64,000 bases of DNA, taken from positions 2,157,501 to 2,221,500 of the forward strand of contig JAJOZX010000090.1 in NCBI GenBank assembly GCA_023014485.1, in the 5' to 3' direction. Made by a program: the position numbers and the translations under genes. This document shows, one piece after another, positions 49,840 to 61,082 of the stretch (position 1 is the stretch's first letter; every line of letters begins with the position of its first letter). Source of the stretch: Bathynomus jamesi (Eukaryota > Arthropoda > Malacostraca > Isopoda > Cirolanidae). The notes under the pieces were generated by a model, which saw only the letters and a program-made list of their open reading frames with translations, was not told the origin of the DNA and made no database searches.

Positions 49840-50600
49840 GTATATATATATTATATATATATATATACATTTACTATATATATATATATATATAAAGTAC
49901 AGTTATGTTACACCTTTTATTTGAAGTAAAACTGATTCTGTACATTAAAAGCATAATGAGAAAATAATAAAAAACTATATGATATAAAATCCTTTCGTTT
50001 AAAAATTCTAGAATTGATAAACCAACAAACTCATTAATTTAGAATTTACAAAATTTAGAATTTATAAAATATGAAAAAGTGTTTCATGTTTACTAACTTA
50101 CAATTATGTTATATGATATATCCTTTATTTTATACAAAGTTGTTTCTTTCCAATAAATGCCCAAGAAAATAAACAGCAAAACTTAAAACTTCCTTTAAAC
50201 TAGATAAACAAAGCTAACAAACTTATTAATACATAATGTGATACGTAATTTATAAAAAAAACATATACTGTATGTAGTTATGTGTTCATTAATATCTTTG
50301 ATGACGCTCTAATACATTTGTATCCCTATGTAGTCCAATTTATTCAAATTTCCATTAATGATTATAATACTTTCAACATTTTTTGAGTTTAGTCTCGCTC
50401 GGCGGTCAGTAATTTTTGCTTTTGAAAAAGGTTTTTGACTTTCGATTGATGTAGCGGGAATGCATAGATGGGTTTCGGGAAAATTTCTGTTTTTCCAATA
50501 AGTGAAGGGACTAACATCAAAAAAAATTTTCCGCCTTTCATTTTTCGTTGGCAGTCATTTCATATTGTAGTTAAGAACTAACATAAATTTCACTGTCCTC
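49840..50600. other. intergenic, no gene seen
   Basis: TA microsatellites at 49845-49895, then AT-rich DNA. Confidence 0.6.
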
Positions 50601-51900
50601 GTCGCTATCTGAAAAATTGTAGACTCGTATATGTAACTTTCATGGAGTCTTCATCGATAGATTTAAGAGAGTTTTGATCCTTATCCATTTTATTTTTATT
50701 TTTGTCGGTTGTCTTTTGCTCTGACCTAAATCTTTTTGAGTTGTTTTTTTTATTCTGCATAAATCCTACGATAGCTTTGTTGATTCTTTCCTTTTCATCT
50801 TTGGAAAAAATCTCACTTGGAACCTCGGGTCTAAAAATGTCGATATCAGACGATCTGTTTGTAATGAGAAAAGATATAACCGATTGTTTACTTCATTTAA
50901 CATGCTAGGTTTCATTTCTTCTGAGTCCTCATAGAGCAAATGTACTTCTGAATTCAGGTTACGGTTAATGCTAATAACTGCAAGAATTATCAATGGAGAA
51001 GTAGCATATTTACTTCCGTACAGTGTTGTAATAGGTTCTTCAAATAGTTTAAGAAGGTATCATAAATCCAGTAAAATTCTCTTTTCTTCAGACGTAATTG
51101 CAAGAATTGGAGTTTTCAGCTTCAGTGCAACAATTTCATACTGTTTTGCCTCTTCAGTTATTTAAGCAATCAATGGGAATGACGAGTTCCATCTTGTTTT
51201 GCAGTCCCTTGGTATCTTATAGCGATTCGTTTTACTGTCCTTTTCATTTTTATGAATAGTATAGTAATCCCTCCACAACTTTGGCGATTATTTAAATAAT
51301 GTTGATATGGTTTTTACTTTTTCAATTACTTCTGTAACAATTCTGCTTACCTGTTTGTCATTTTTTGGAACTATTGGAGGATCAATACAGAGATTTATAG
51401 AATGAGCAATGAATGCACGCTTACTAATTTTCAAATTAAGACAAGCATTTTTCATATTATCTCCACTGTATGTAGCTACAAACATGGGTGTTTCAAGCTT
51501 CAACTATGAAAGGCAATTTTTAAGAACACTTGCTATATTTTCGCCTGTGTAATTCATTGTATACACCCTATGTAATATGGATGCAAAACCCATCAATAAA
51601 ATGTGCTGTGAGAGCTAAATATTGATCTTGATTTTTAGTACATGTTCAGAAATCAAATGTAATGCTGTAATCATTGTTTTCATACAAATTTTCCTGCAGC
51701 TTTTTTTACTCATGTTTTCCTACACCTTATTTAAATATATTGTAGATTCTGAATGATGAAACTCATAATCTGGATTAAACAAATAAACTAGTTTCCTATA
51801 GAAAACAAAATAATTGATTTTTCTTCCGACAATATAATATAACGGCGCAGCCTATCTAAGCAAAGATCGAATTGTGGGCAAAATCATGCAATGAAAAGTT
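50600..51900 (-). pseudogene. hAT transposase remnant
   Basis: Minus-strand frames contain MKLETPMFVATYSGDNMKNA, then SKRAFIAHSINLCID (51288-51503), the central hAT catalytic region. RLISTFLDPRFQVRFFPK follows (50766-50993), the usual 'LDPRFK' block before the dimerisation domain. Stops and shifts separate the pieces. No terminal repeats were found, so element limits are unknown. Confidence 0.7.
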
Positions 51901-52550
51901 ATTACTTTTTAATACCAACTGTTGAGAGTGTAAAGATGAAAAAAAAAATTATAAATTAGTATGAAATGTAACATAAGGTAAACTTTGCTAAAAAAAATTA
52001 GAAAACAGTTGGTCATTTTGATTTGTGACTTCAAGCACTCAGTCTTCATCAACAGAAGTGATTCGTCTTTCCTTGTGAAGAGACGTGTTTTAGCGAATGT
52101 TCAGTGTTACCACTTGAATAAATTGTTTCAGTCAAAGTAACTTTATAAAAATAGTGTTCGGTGCCTTAACTAAATTACCTTGCGTTACGAAGTATTCATA
52201 ACCGAATATATTTTATTTATTGACTTTATTTATTATTATATTTACTTCATTAACCGAAGTGCATATAGCTTGTTTTGCGGTGCTCGAGAAGTGTGAAATT
52301 CCAATCTGGTCGAAAACGTGGACGGAAAGGTTGATTTTGCTTTGTTTAGGATAAACAAGCTAGGTGAAATTCCAATCTGGTAGAAAACGTGGTCTAGTAA
52401 GGTTGATTTTGCTTTACAAAATAGATGAAAATGTTTGGGAAAAAAAATTGGTCGAACAGCGGACAGAAATTATTTTTTACTCTTAATTTACTTTACTTAA
52501 TCTACTTTTTACTATTAATTTACAAACGCTAGTATTTTAATTAGTTAATA
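51900..52550. other. intergenic, or 5' UTR of the following LINE
   Basis: A 50-60-bp direct repeat (GTGAAATTCCAATCTGGT at 52295 and 52363) lies 200-250 bp before the first LINE ATG. Such repeats could belong to the LINE 5' UTR; this is not established. Confidence 0.45.
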
Positions 52551-52552
52551 GC

Positions 52553-53440
52553 ATGGCACCTCCGTCAAGTACTTGCAGTCGGTGCGAAGGGAAGTTTGCT
52601 GCTTACGCGTTTAATTTAGCTAATAATAACGATCAATTAGTTTCCAAGTGGTGCTTGAACATGGATTTGCTGAAGAACAAGCTCCAGCGTGAGAGGGAGG
52701 CCAGAGTGAGGCTTGAAGAAAGGGTAATGCTCCTGACAGCGAAATTAGAATCCCTTGGGCCTTCTGAGAAGAGTTATTCTTCAGTCGTGGCCTCTCCTGC
52801 CTTAATTTCTACTAATGTACTGATGGTATAAATAATTCTAACAGCCCTATCTCTTCCCCTAGTTCCAGACCCTTCGTTGAAGTGTGTAATGGAGCCCCAT
52901 TAACAAACAATACGTTTTCTGTTTTAGGTTTCGAAGACGTTGATGAACCTTAAATTCGACTCTGTGATTCCATTGTTTGAGGGCAGCTTGAGGAATTCTG
53001 TGAAAGAAACCCCCGTCGTAGGCGCCGTTACTGCTACCCTGGTGCAAGGGTGGAGGATATAACGAACAGTGTTGACCAGTTTACAGACGGAACCGCTGAG
53101 GACACAACGTATGTTATTCATGTCGGTACTAATAACGTTTTAAATTCCAGATCGGAAAAGCTGCTGGCTAGGTATAGGGACTTATTAAAGCGACTAAAGG
53201 AAGAAACTAATAAGATTGTTTTAACAAGTATACTTGCTCGAATTATCCAACGTAACAAGTTCTACATCAAGGCGACCTTATTAACAATAACTTAAAGTCT
53301 CTTTGCCAACAGGAAGGAGTGCATTTTGCGAAATTTTGGAAGTTCCTATGGCAGGAGGGATTTGTTCCTCGGAGATGGCCTTCATCTAAATGACGTTGGA
53401 ACTGCGCGTTTAGGAAATAGGAAGATTACTTCATAATACT
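52553..53440 (+). pseudogene. LINE ORF1: coiled-coil plus SGNH esterase
   Basis: The first frame (52553-52831) starts MAPPSSTCSRCEGKFAAYAF and has a heptad-like segment (LKNKLQREREARVRLEERVM). After a shift, GARVEDITNSVDQFTDGTAE and YVIHVGTNNVLNSRSEKLLA (53050-53295) give the esterase block, with the GTNN motif. NNNLKSLCQQEGVHFAKF and a decayed LHLNDVGTARLG follow. In CR1/L2 elements this protein binds RNA and carries a lipid-esterase fold. Confidence 0.8.
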
Positions 53441-53559
53441 GTCTCTTCTTTTCAGGCTGCCGTAACCCGAACTGTCCCAGTGTAATTTCCTTAAATTACA
53501 AGCCAAAAAATATTAATTTACCTTGCGCGCGCGAAGGTAACGCGGGTTTAACAAACAAT

Positions 53560-55488
53560 TTGAAGGTTCTATCTTTAAATGCTCGTAGCCTACGAAACAA
53601 AATAAACAAATTTTTTCTTTAATTGCTTGTAAAGACTATGATTTAATTACGATAACTGAATCGTGGATTAGCACTGAAACACGTGACTTTGTGGGGGAGT
53701 ATCAAATTAGAGGTTATAGACTTTTTGCTAAAAACAGAATAGGTAGGCGAGGAGGAGGTGTTGTGTTGTATATCAAAGATAATATTGCGAACGTTATAAA
53801 ATTAAAGCACAAAATTCCAGAACCGATAGATTCGACTATAACAGACTTAAATTGAGCGATTTCAAACTTGTTGCCGTTATATATAGGCCCCCTAATCACA
53901 CAGCTGATACGGACGAAGCGTTATATCGTGAACTAAAGAGAATAATAGGTAGTGAACAGGCCTTAATTATGGGTGACTTTAATTGCGCTAATGTGAATTA
54001 CGGTACAATGCAGGGAGACGCGGAAGGTAACCGTTTAGTTAATTTTCTTGAGGATAGCGTCTTATTCAAAAGGTTGGGGAACCTAAGAGGCTGGACAGTA
54101 TTTTAGATTTAGTAATAACTACAGATGATAGGCTTATCACTGATCTTCAAGTAATAGAGCCATTAAGCAATAGCGATCATAATATGGTGGAGTTTGCCCG
54201 CTCAGTAAGTCACTCGAAACCAGCTAACTCGATTAAAATCCCTCACTTCCGGCACGCAGACTTTTGTAAATTTAGAAACGAATTGTCACTCGTCGAATGG
54301 GAAAACGTAATGGGGACTTCCAACACAAAAATAATGTGGGAATCGTTTGAAACAGTGTTTAGAACTGTAAATGAGGACTATGTACCGTACAAGATTAAGC
54401 GTGCGAAAGTAAATAACAAGCCCTTGTGGTTTACTTCTAGAGTAGGGGATATTATAAAGAGTAGAGAGAGAGGGCTTATAGACTACATAAATACGATAAA
54501 GACCACCCACATGTGGTTCCGAAACAATTACATATCTTTAAGGCGTAAAGCGAAAAGCGTAATAAAAAAGTCCAAGCGCGATTTGGAAATTTCCATGGCT
54601 CGTGACGGCAAAGAAAACCCCAGCGATTTTTCCAATACGTCAACAATAGGAACCAGGTAAAGAGCGTATTAGGACCGTTGAGAAATTCTGACGGTGAGCT
54701 AGTTTCTGAGAACAAGCAAATGGCTTCTCTGCTAAACGAATTTTTTACGTCAGTTTTTACAATAGAAGATGTAACGAATATCCCTACGGTCACATACATA
54801 ATACCCTTCAGTAATGGCAATACTTTAGATAATATTATGGTGAGTGAAAGGGAGGTACTGCACTATATTTGTAAAATGAAAATGCTTAAATCACGGGGGC
54901 CGGATTCCATATATCCCATACAACTAAAAGAATTAAAGGAAAGCATTGTTGTGCCGTTAACAAAGTTTTTTAATTCGTCTTTTTCTGAGAGGTGCGTACC
55001 AGATAATTTCAAGCTAGCAAATGTAACACCTATTTTTAAGAAAGGTGATAAAGGTGTGGCGGGAAATTATAGCCCAATCAGTTTAACGTCTGTTGTAGGT
55101 AAGCTACTGGAATCAATAATTAGGGATTGTGTAGTCGAACACTTAGAATTGCATAACTTGATTAGAAATACGCAACACGGTTTTAGGCGAAACAAATCTT
55201 GCTTAACTAATCTTTTAGAATTTTTCCAAAGCGTGGTTGAAGTTTACGATAGTAATCAGGCGGTAGATGCAGTGTATTTAGATTTTCAAAAAGCGTTTGA
55301 CACCGTACCGCACAAAAGACTCGTTGAAAAAACTAAGGTTCATGGAGTCAGGGGTGTAGTAATAAATTGGATAGAAGAGTGGTTGTGAGGTAGGAAACAG
55401 AGGGTGGTCGTTGATGGAGAGGAGTCTTCTTGGGTTAATGTAGCGAGTGGTATTCCACAGGGTTCTGTATTGGGCCCCTTGCTTTTTC

Positions 55489-55532
<44 letters not shown>

Positions 55533-56386
55533 ATATATATTATATATATATATATTAACGATTTAGATGTCGGCTAGTCAGTACAGTTTCAAAGATTGCG
55601 ATGACACGAAGTTGGGTGGTAGGGCGATAAATGACGAAGATAGAGGTAAAATCCGGAAGATCTGAATAAAATCGTAGATTGGTCCGTCACATGGTAAATG
55701 AGATTTAACGTCGATAAGTGCAAAATTTTACATATACAGCAGGCTCGAATAAGCTAATATTGCGTACAGTATGTCAGGGAAGGAGTTGGTAATTGTAGAT
55801 CCGGAAAAAGATTTAGGCGTTATAGTCACTGGTGATTTAAAAGTAGCGAAACAAAGTACAGCAGCGGTCAATAAGGCGAACAAAGCGCTAGGTTTTATAG
55901 CTAGGAATTTTTAGTACAAATCTCGCGATATTATTGTTCCTCTTTATAAATCATTAGTTAGACCCTACTTGGAGTAGGCATATGCGCAAAGATATAGACA
56001 AAATCGAAAGAGTTCAAAGACGAGCAACTAAGATGATTCCGTCGCTTAGGTCAAAGTCATACGAGGATAGGCTTAAGGAGTTAAAATTGACTACACTCGA
56101 GATTAGGAGGCTAAGGGGTGATCTAATCCAGGTTTTTAAAATTATGAATGGGTTCGATAACGTAAATAGAGATTGTTTTTTCGAAATAGCTCAATATAGT
56201 AGAACTATAAATAACGGGTGTAAACTGACAAGTAGAAGGTTCGAGACAGCAGTTGCCAAAAACCTTTTTACGCATAGAATAGTAAATAGCTGGAATAGTT
56301 TGCCGGTAGAAGTAGTTAGTAGCACGTCTATAAACATGTTTAAAAATCGATTAGATACATATGTTGATAGATTAAGTATAGTTTAA
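53560..56386 (+). pseudogene. LINE ORF2: AP endonuclease and reverse transcriptase
   Basis: Endonuclease: KVLSLNARSLRNKINK (about 53562), then MSDFKLVAVIYRPPNHTADT and EQALIMGDFNCANVNYG (53852-54106). Linker: HFRHADFCKFRNELSLVEW (54184-54660). Reverse transcriptase: KMLKSRGPDSIYPIQLKELK, AVYLDFQKAFDTVPHKRL (54678-55388), then SGIPQGSVLGPLLFL just before the TA run, and a decayed DDTKLGG block. C-terminus: KIERVQRRATKMIPSLRSKS to HRIVNSWNSLPVEVVSSTS (55982-56386). The YADD motif itself was destroyed by the TA expansion. Confidence 0.85.
55491..55556. repeat. (TA)n microsatellite inside the reverse transcriptase
   Basis: TA runs replace the region that should hold the F-Y-A-D-D motif. The family has intact sequence here in active members, so the run inserted or expanded after insertion. 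Confidence 0.85.
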
Positions 56387-56564
56387 GGCAGTAAAATTAA
56401 GATTTTTTGGTTCGGAACCCACGTAAAATTGTAGGTCCCCTCCGCCACCACGGAGGACATGCGCAATACACAATTACAAACACGGTTAGGTAGACCAGCC
56501 ATGAGTGGATCCTAGTGTCCTTGTTAGTCTGAAACATTATAACATTATAACATAACAAGCACCG

Positions 56565-57030
56565 GTGCACACCAGCAAAAATTGTTGCACCGAACACTAC
56601 CTGTGCACCGCACTGGGGCTACTGCCAATCACACTGAAGAAACCAAATTTCATAGAGTTGCGAGTGATTCTAAATATTTGGCTACTTCCGTATTTTCATT
56701 AAATCCTGTTAATATTCCGAGGTATTTGATTAATCATGGTTTCACATGAATGTGACCATAAGTAATCAAACCACCGCAAGTAGTCTTCTTTGCAAATAAC
56801 ATGAAAAGAGTTTGGTCTTTCTACATAGCATTTGACCTCGTATTTTACTCCTCAAAAGGTAGTTAGATACTGAGGATGATCTAAATTCTAAATGACAAAA
56901 ATTTGTATTAGTCTCGTTGTTTTAGTTCAAATTTATGCATGATAGACACAGGAACAGAAGTTTCTCTTTGAGGAGGCTATATGTACAGAAGTGAACTTTG
57001 AATACCACCCCTGATATATATACATATATA
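56565..57030. other. intergenic, no gene seen
   Basis: GCACCGGTGCACACC-type text at 56560-56610 resembles the CACCG repeat at about 46550. Nothing else is recognised. Confidence 0.55.
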
Positions 57031-57033
57031 CAC

Positions 57034-57904
57034 AGTGCTTTTTTTGTTAAAAAAAAAAGAGGTGCGGTACTCATATGTTGATAAATTTTAAAATTCCTCT
57101 CGCACCCTTTCCGTCTTCCTGCGCCCTCTCCCACTTCTCTATTGAACTTGTGATGAACTTTTAATAAAAAAGTAGATAATAAAATAAAAAATACATAATA
57201 AAAATCAGAATGTTTAACATTTATAGACGCCGTTTATTACTTTGAGTTTCAAAGAATTGAAAAAAATGAAAACCCCAAAATTAGAGTTTCATAGAAAATT
57301 CCAAATTTTTTTCAAAGTTTTCGTCCGACAAAACGTCCCGACTTCATTCCTCGCTGTTGGTGTCTACGGCTGAGCGTCGTCCTCGAAGTAACCATGACTC
57401 GACGTATTTTGTAGGGTCGAAGCGTGGGAGGGGCGGTCCAACAACTCTGTTAAACCAAAGTGCCGAAACGGTTTTCGTCATCAACGAAGCTCTGGCTGGG
57501 TTGACGATCAGATTCATTTGCGAAAATCCTCGTTCACATTCACTTGAAGAAATGGAAATAGTACTCAGAACGTGTTTCAAATGCAGCAATTTTTCTGGAA
57601 ACGTCTTTTCGGTCAGATACTCACGAAATCCGCGAATCGTATCTTTTTCCTGTAGTTGAAGTCTGTTCGACAAGTTTCTAACTTCCATCTCGCCGGATGT
57701 CAACTGAGCGTTAATCTTTTCAGGCCACTGTTTTTGATCAAGCACGCGAGCCCATTGCGCTAAATCAGCATCTTCACTATCAAGCAACCTTTTATCGATT
57801 GATTCTTTCAACGTTAATTTATTTGAGCGGACGTGTGTCAACGTCGCTCTGAAAAAAAGGTACCGGTAAGCCGTACCGGCGCGTACCGTCACAAAAAAAA
57901 AAAC

Positions 57905-57907
<3 letters not shown>
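57034..57907 (-). mobile_element. hAT element, internally deleted
   Basis: CAGTGCTTTTTTTG at 57034 and CAAAAAAAAAAACTG ending at 57907 are inverted hAT-type ends. Next to them lie GGTGCGGTACTCA at the left and GCGTACCGTCAC at the right. TATATA on both sides hides the 8-bp duplication. Only the 3' part of the transposase is kept. Confidence 0.75.
57347..57840 (-). pseudogene. hAT transposase C-terminus with dimerisation domain
   Basis: The minus frame reads LTLKESIDKRLLDSEDADLA, AQWARVLDQKQWPEKINAQL, then the dimerisation motif HVLSTISISSSECERGFSQM and ALWFNRVVGPPLPRFDPTKY. This is the C-terminal third of ZMYM/KIAA1586-like hAT transposases. It appears undamaged but has lost the DNA-binding and catalytic parts. 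The frame upstream of about 57840 is TA repeat, not protein. Confidence 0.8.
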
Positions 57908-57943
<36 letters not shown>

Positions 57944-58009
57944 AATAAAATTATATATATATATATATATTATATATATTATATATATAGAGAGAGAGAG
58001 AGAGAGAGT
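57908..58009. repeat. (TA)n(GA)n microsatellite
   Basis: TA runs with short breaks, then a GA run of about 24 bp. Confidence 0.95.
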
Positions 58010-59130
58010 CGCGTACTGTTTAATGAAGAACATATAAATCGGCGATGGTTAACTTACTCAAAGCATAAAGATGCTGTTTATTGTCTTTGTCGCAAATTAT
58101 TTACTCTATCAAAACCAGCACTAGCATTAAATGGCTTTTCAAACTGGCAGCATTTATCTTAAAGGCTCTTTGGACATAAACGATCCGCTCTCCACATAGA
58201 ATCCATACGTAAATGGCACGAATTGGAAACCCGGATAAAATCTGGGCAAACATTTGACTTCGTTAATGAATATTTAAACTAAAGAGAATATATGACGAAT
58301 GGTAGTGGAAAGACTTGTAGTTATAACGCATTATTTAGTAGAACATAATTTGCCGTTTCGTGGAACTAATGAAAAGTTACTCCAGCCTCCAAACGGGCAC
58401 ATTTAAGCGAGGTTGAACTACATGCTAAATTTGACCCCGTAATGCAAGAGCGCAATCGAAGAATTAAAGAAAGTGAAATAATACAGGATAATTAATAGAG
58501 GCAACGTCAATGCAGGTTAAAAATTTACTGAAAAGGTTAACTGATGGAAAATATTCAGTTATAATGGACTGCACACTGGATCCTCGCCACCAAGACCAAA
58601 TATCACTTATTATTAGAATCGTTCACACTAATGGCTCTAATGTGGACATTGTTGAACACTTCCTGAAATTTATTTTACTTGATAGTACTTCTGTACGTGG
58701 TTTAGCAGATATATTAAGATCTAAAATACAGGGTGTCCCAAAAGTCACCTAGGGCTTTGAAATATTAATAACTTTTATACTAATAATAGTATGGTCTGAA
58801 ATTACAGATTGCTGTGGATAGAATTACAACAACAAAACCAATATGAAAGGTCATAAACAAGGAGTCCAAGCGCATGTACTCAACTGCAACCCACAGGATT
58901 TTAGTCTATGTGGATGCCACAATGTAAATCTAATGCTCGGAGACATTGCTAAATCATCTTTTGTGGCAATCACCTTTTCAGGAATCATTCAAAGGCTTTA
59001 CAATATATTTGCAGCATCTACAGCGAGATGGAAAATATTACAAAAATACGTATCAGTGTCTGTAAAACCACTTTCTGAAACAAGATGGGAATGCCAAGTG
59101 GAGAGTGTGAAACCAGTTGGATAATCACTT
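58010..59130 (+). pseudogene. hAT (ZMYM1-like) transposase, N-terminal and central part
   Basis: Plus-strand pieces in order: a TTF-type zinc-finger region (SKHKDAVYCLCRKLFTLSKP, LALNGFSNWQHLS, 58010-58160), KRSALHIESIRKWHELETRI, FDFVNEYL, then the catalytic start (TDGKYSVIMDCTLDPRHQDQ, VRIVHTNGSNVDIVEHFLKF). After an interruption comes KGHKQGVQAHVLNCNPQDFS, then CGCHNVNLMLGDIAKSS (58843-59124). Stops and shifts are frequent. A CAGGGTGTCCCAAAAGTCAC sequence at about 58729, typical of a mariner end, sits inside and may mark an insertion. Confidence 0.8.
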
Positions 59131-59399
59131 TCTGGAAATTCTCAAAGCACTGCTTGAAGTAGCGAACACTACTGTATACATGATGCTAATATATAAATGG
59201 AGCAAATTCTTTGGGTATAAAACTCTTTTGAGTTTGCGGTTTCACTTGTATTCTTTTTTTTTTTCGAAGGCACGGTCCCAAGGATCCCAAAATGCAAAAT
59301 CCTAGACGCAACACTGCGCCTCTTCTAATAAGAAGCAAATGATGAAACTGTATCGGACGCTTAAGAAGTATTGCGGAGAAATTACTTTCTACTTACTAT

Positions 59400-60330
59400 C
59401 GATACTTACTATCACAACCCTCATTGCTCATCACTCACCAAACATTCTGTAATACCACATACTCTTTCTATCATTATCCTACCATACATCTTTCCCACTA
59501 CACTCAATAAACTTATACCTCTGTTGTTCTTACAGTCACTCCTTTCACCTTTCATTTTGTACAGTGGAACAATTATCGCTTTCTTCCAATATTTCGGCAT
59601 ATGTCTCATCCACACCTGCCGCTTTTCCATTTTTCAGCTTGCAAACCACCGCTTTCACTTCATTCATGGTTATGTTCTCAGCCATTTTGTCACATGTTTT
59701 CCTCACACCACCAAATCCAACCATATTTATATTTGCACTCCTCTCACCTCTTGCATTCATCAAATCCTCGAAATATTCCTTCTATCTACTCCGTAGATCC
59801 ACATCAGCTGTGAGCATTCTTCCATTTTCATCCTTTACTCTCAAACTTACTTTCTTAGTTTTTCCTGCAGTTCCGCACTTCCTTCCAGAACAACTTTCTA
59901 TTCTCTACATAATTCTCATTCATCCTCCTTCGAAATTCATTATTTGCACCCTGTTTCTTCTGCCTCACTGGTCGCTTCACACTTCTCTTGCTATTTTTAT
60001 ATACCCTCTTCGACTTTCTTTTTTATTACAATTACCCTGCGCACGTAACCATTTCCTCCTTTTATGTTCAACCACTGACACAACCTCGACGTCCCACCAC
60101 GCTATTGTCCTCTTCTTCGCACCCGTCTTATCAACCCTACGCACACTCATTGCATTCCTAATCAGACGTTCCTTATACACGTTCCACATCTCATTTATAT
60201 CTATTCCATCTGCATCTTTTACAGTATATTCAATTCATCTATACTATACTATACTCATCCACCACCTTTTTAACCATTAACTTTTTCACTTTAATTCTTT
60301 TGTGACCTATCTTTCTTCCATACAGTTTTT
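59400..60330 (-). pseudogene. LINE fragment, minus strand
   Basis: Minus frames read KKRTIAWWDVEVVSVVEHKR (59977-60189), then MAENITMNEVKAVVCKLKNG and KAAGVDETYAEILEE (59545-59763), and KYWKKAIIVPLYKMKGERSD then CKNNRGISLLSVVGKMYGRI (59421-59630). These are the linker and the first reverse-transcriptase blocks of a LINE widespread in crustaceans. The rest is missing. It lies head to head with the plus-strand copy at 61083-63480. Confidence 0.8.
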
Positions 60331-60334
60331 TCCA

Positions 60335-61080
60335 CCCTCCCAACAACCTCACTTTACACATGACTATCATGTGGTCAGACAGACCCCCACTTATACCTCC
60401 TCGCACTACACGTGTGTCACATACCTATTTCAGCATACTTCTTTTCACATCAACCACTTGGTATCGTCGCAAAAACATTGAACATATGGTTTTAATTTTA
60501 TACAAAATATTTACAGTTCTATTTACCAAGGTATCGGTCCAACAAATACCTTCATGACCCACTTCAGGCTAGCCACAAAAGAATTAAGAGAAAAGTAAAG
60601 GTTAAACTCTCTATGTCTACACCCATGTACGCGCAGAGCCATCACGCCAGCAGAGTGATGAAGTGCTTCTACAGGAAAGGGGTGGAAACAAGAATTAAGA
60701 ACAGAAATCAGATTTTCCACACATTGCCCTCACCCGTCACGCGCATCCATAGCCATCCAAGAGAAAGAAGAGAAAAAAAGAAATCGTGTCGGCAGAAATA
60801 CAACTCTACTTCACTTAATCCATGCCATGCATGGAGAGAGTGTGATAGTGAGTAACTATATACTAAGGGATATGTGTTTCAAAAGCTGTTCGGGAAGCGA
60901 GTAGAGGTTTGTTAGACCATATGATTGTATTGTGTAAAGCTACATTGTTTGGTGTTTGATATAAAAGGAAAGGGGAGAGAGAACAGACGGAGAAAACGTT
61001 GAAATGCTGATTTTGAACGAGTTGGCAAGAGAGTAATAGAAGAAGAGTAAAGCACGTCCTTTGAGAGATAGATGATAAAC
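60335..61080. other. no recognised gene between the two LINE copies
   Basis: Possible LINE 5' sequence on either side. The ORFs at 60360-60557 and 60613-60855 resemble nothing I know. Confidence 0.5.
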
Positions 61081-61082
61081 AA

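Larger units (their letters stand above)
52553..56560 (+). mobile_element. CR1-like LINE, nearly full length but broken
   Basis: In order: ORF1 with a coiled-coil and an SGNH-type esterase, AP endonuclease, reverse transcriptase and a C-terminal domain, then a 3' UTR with ATTATAACATTATAACATAA near 56535. It is the better copy of the family also seen at 20461-24010. Frameshifts, stops and a TA microsatellite (55491-55556) make it inactive. Confidence 0.88.

Noticed and set aside
59371..60280. Plus-strand ORF of 238 residues (59564-60280)
   Set aside because: It is the antisense shadow of the minus-strand LINE reverse transcriptase.
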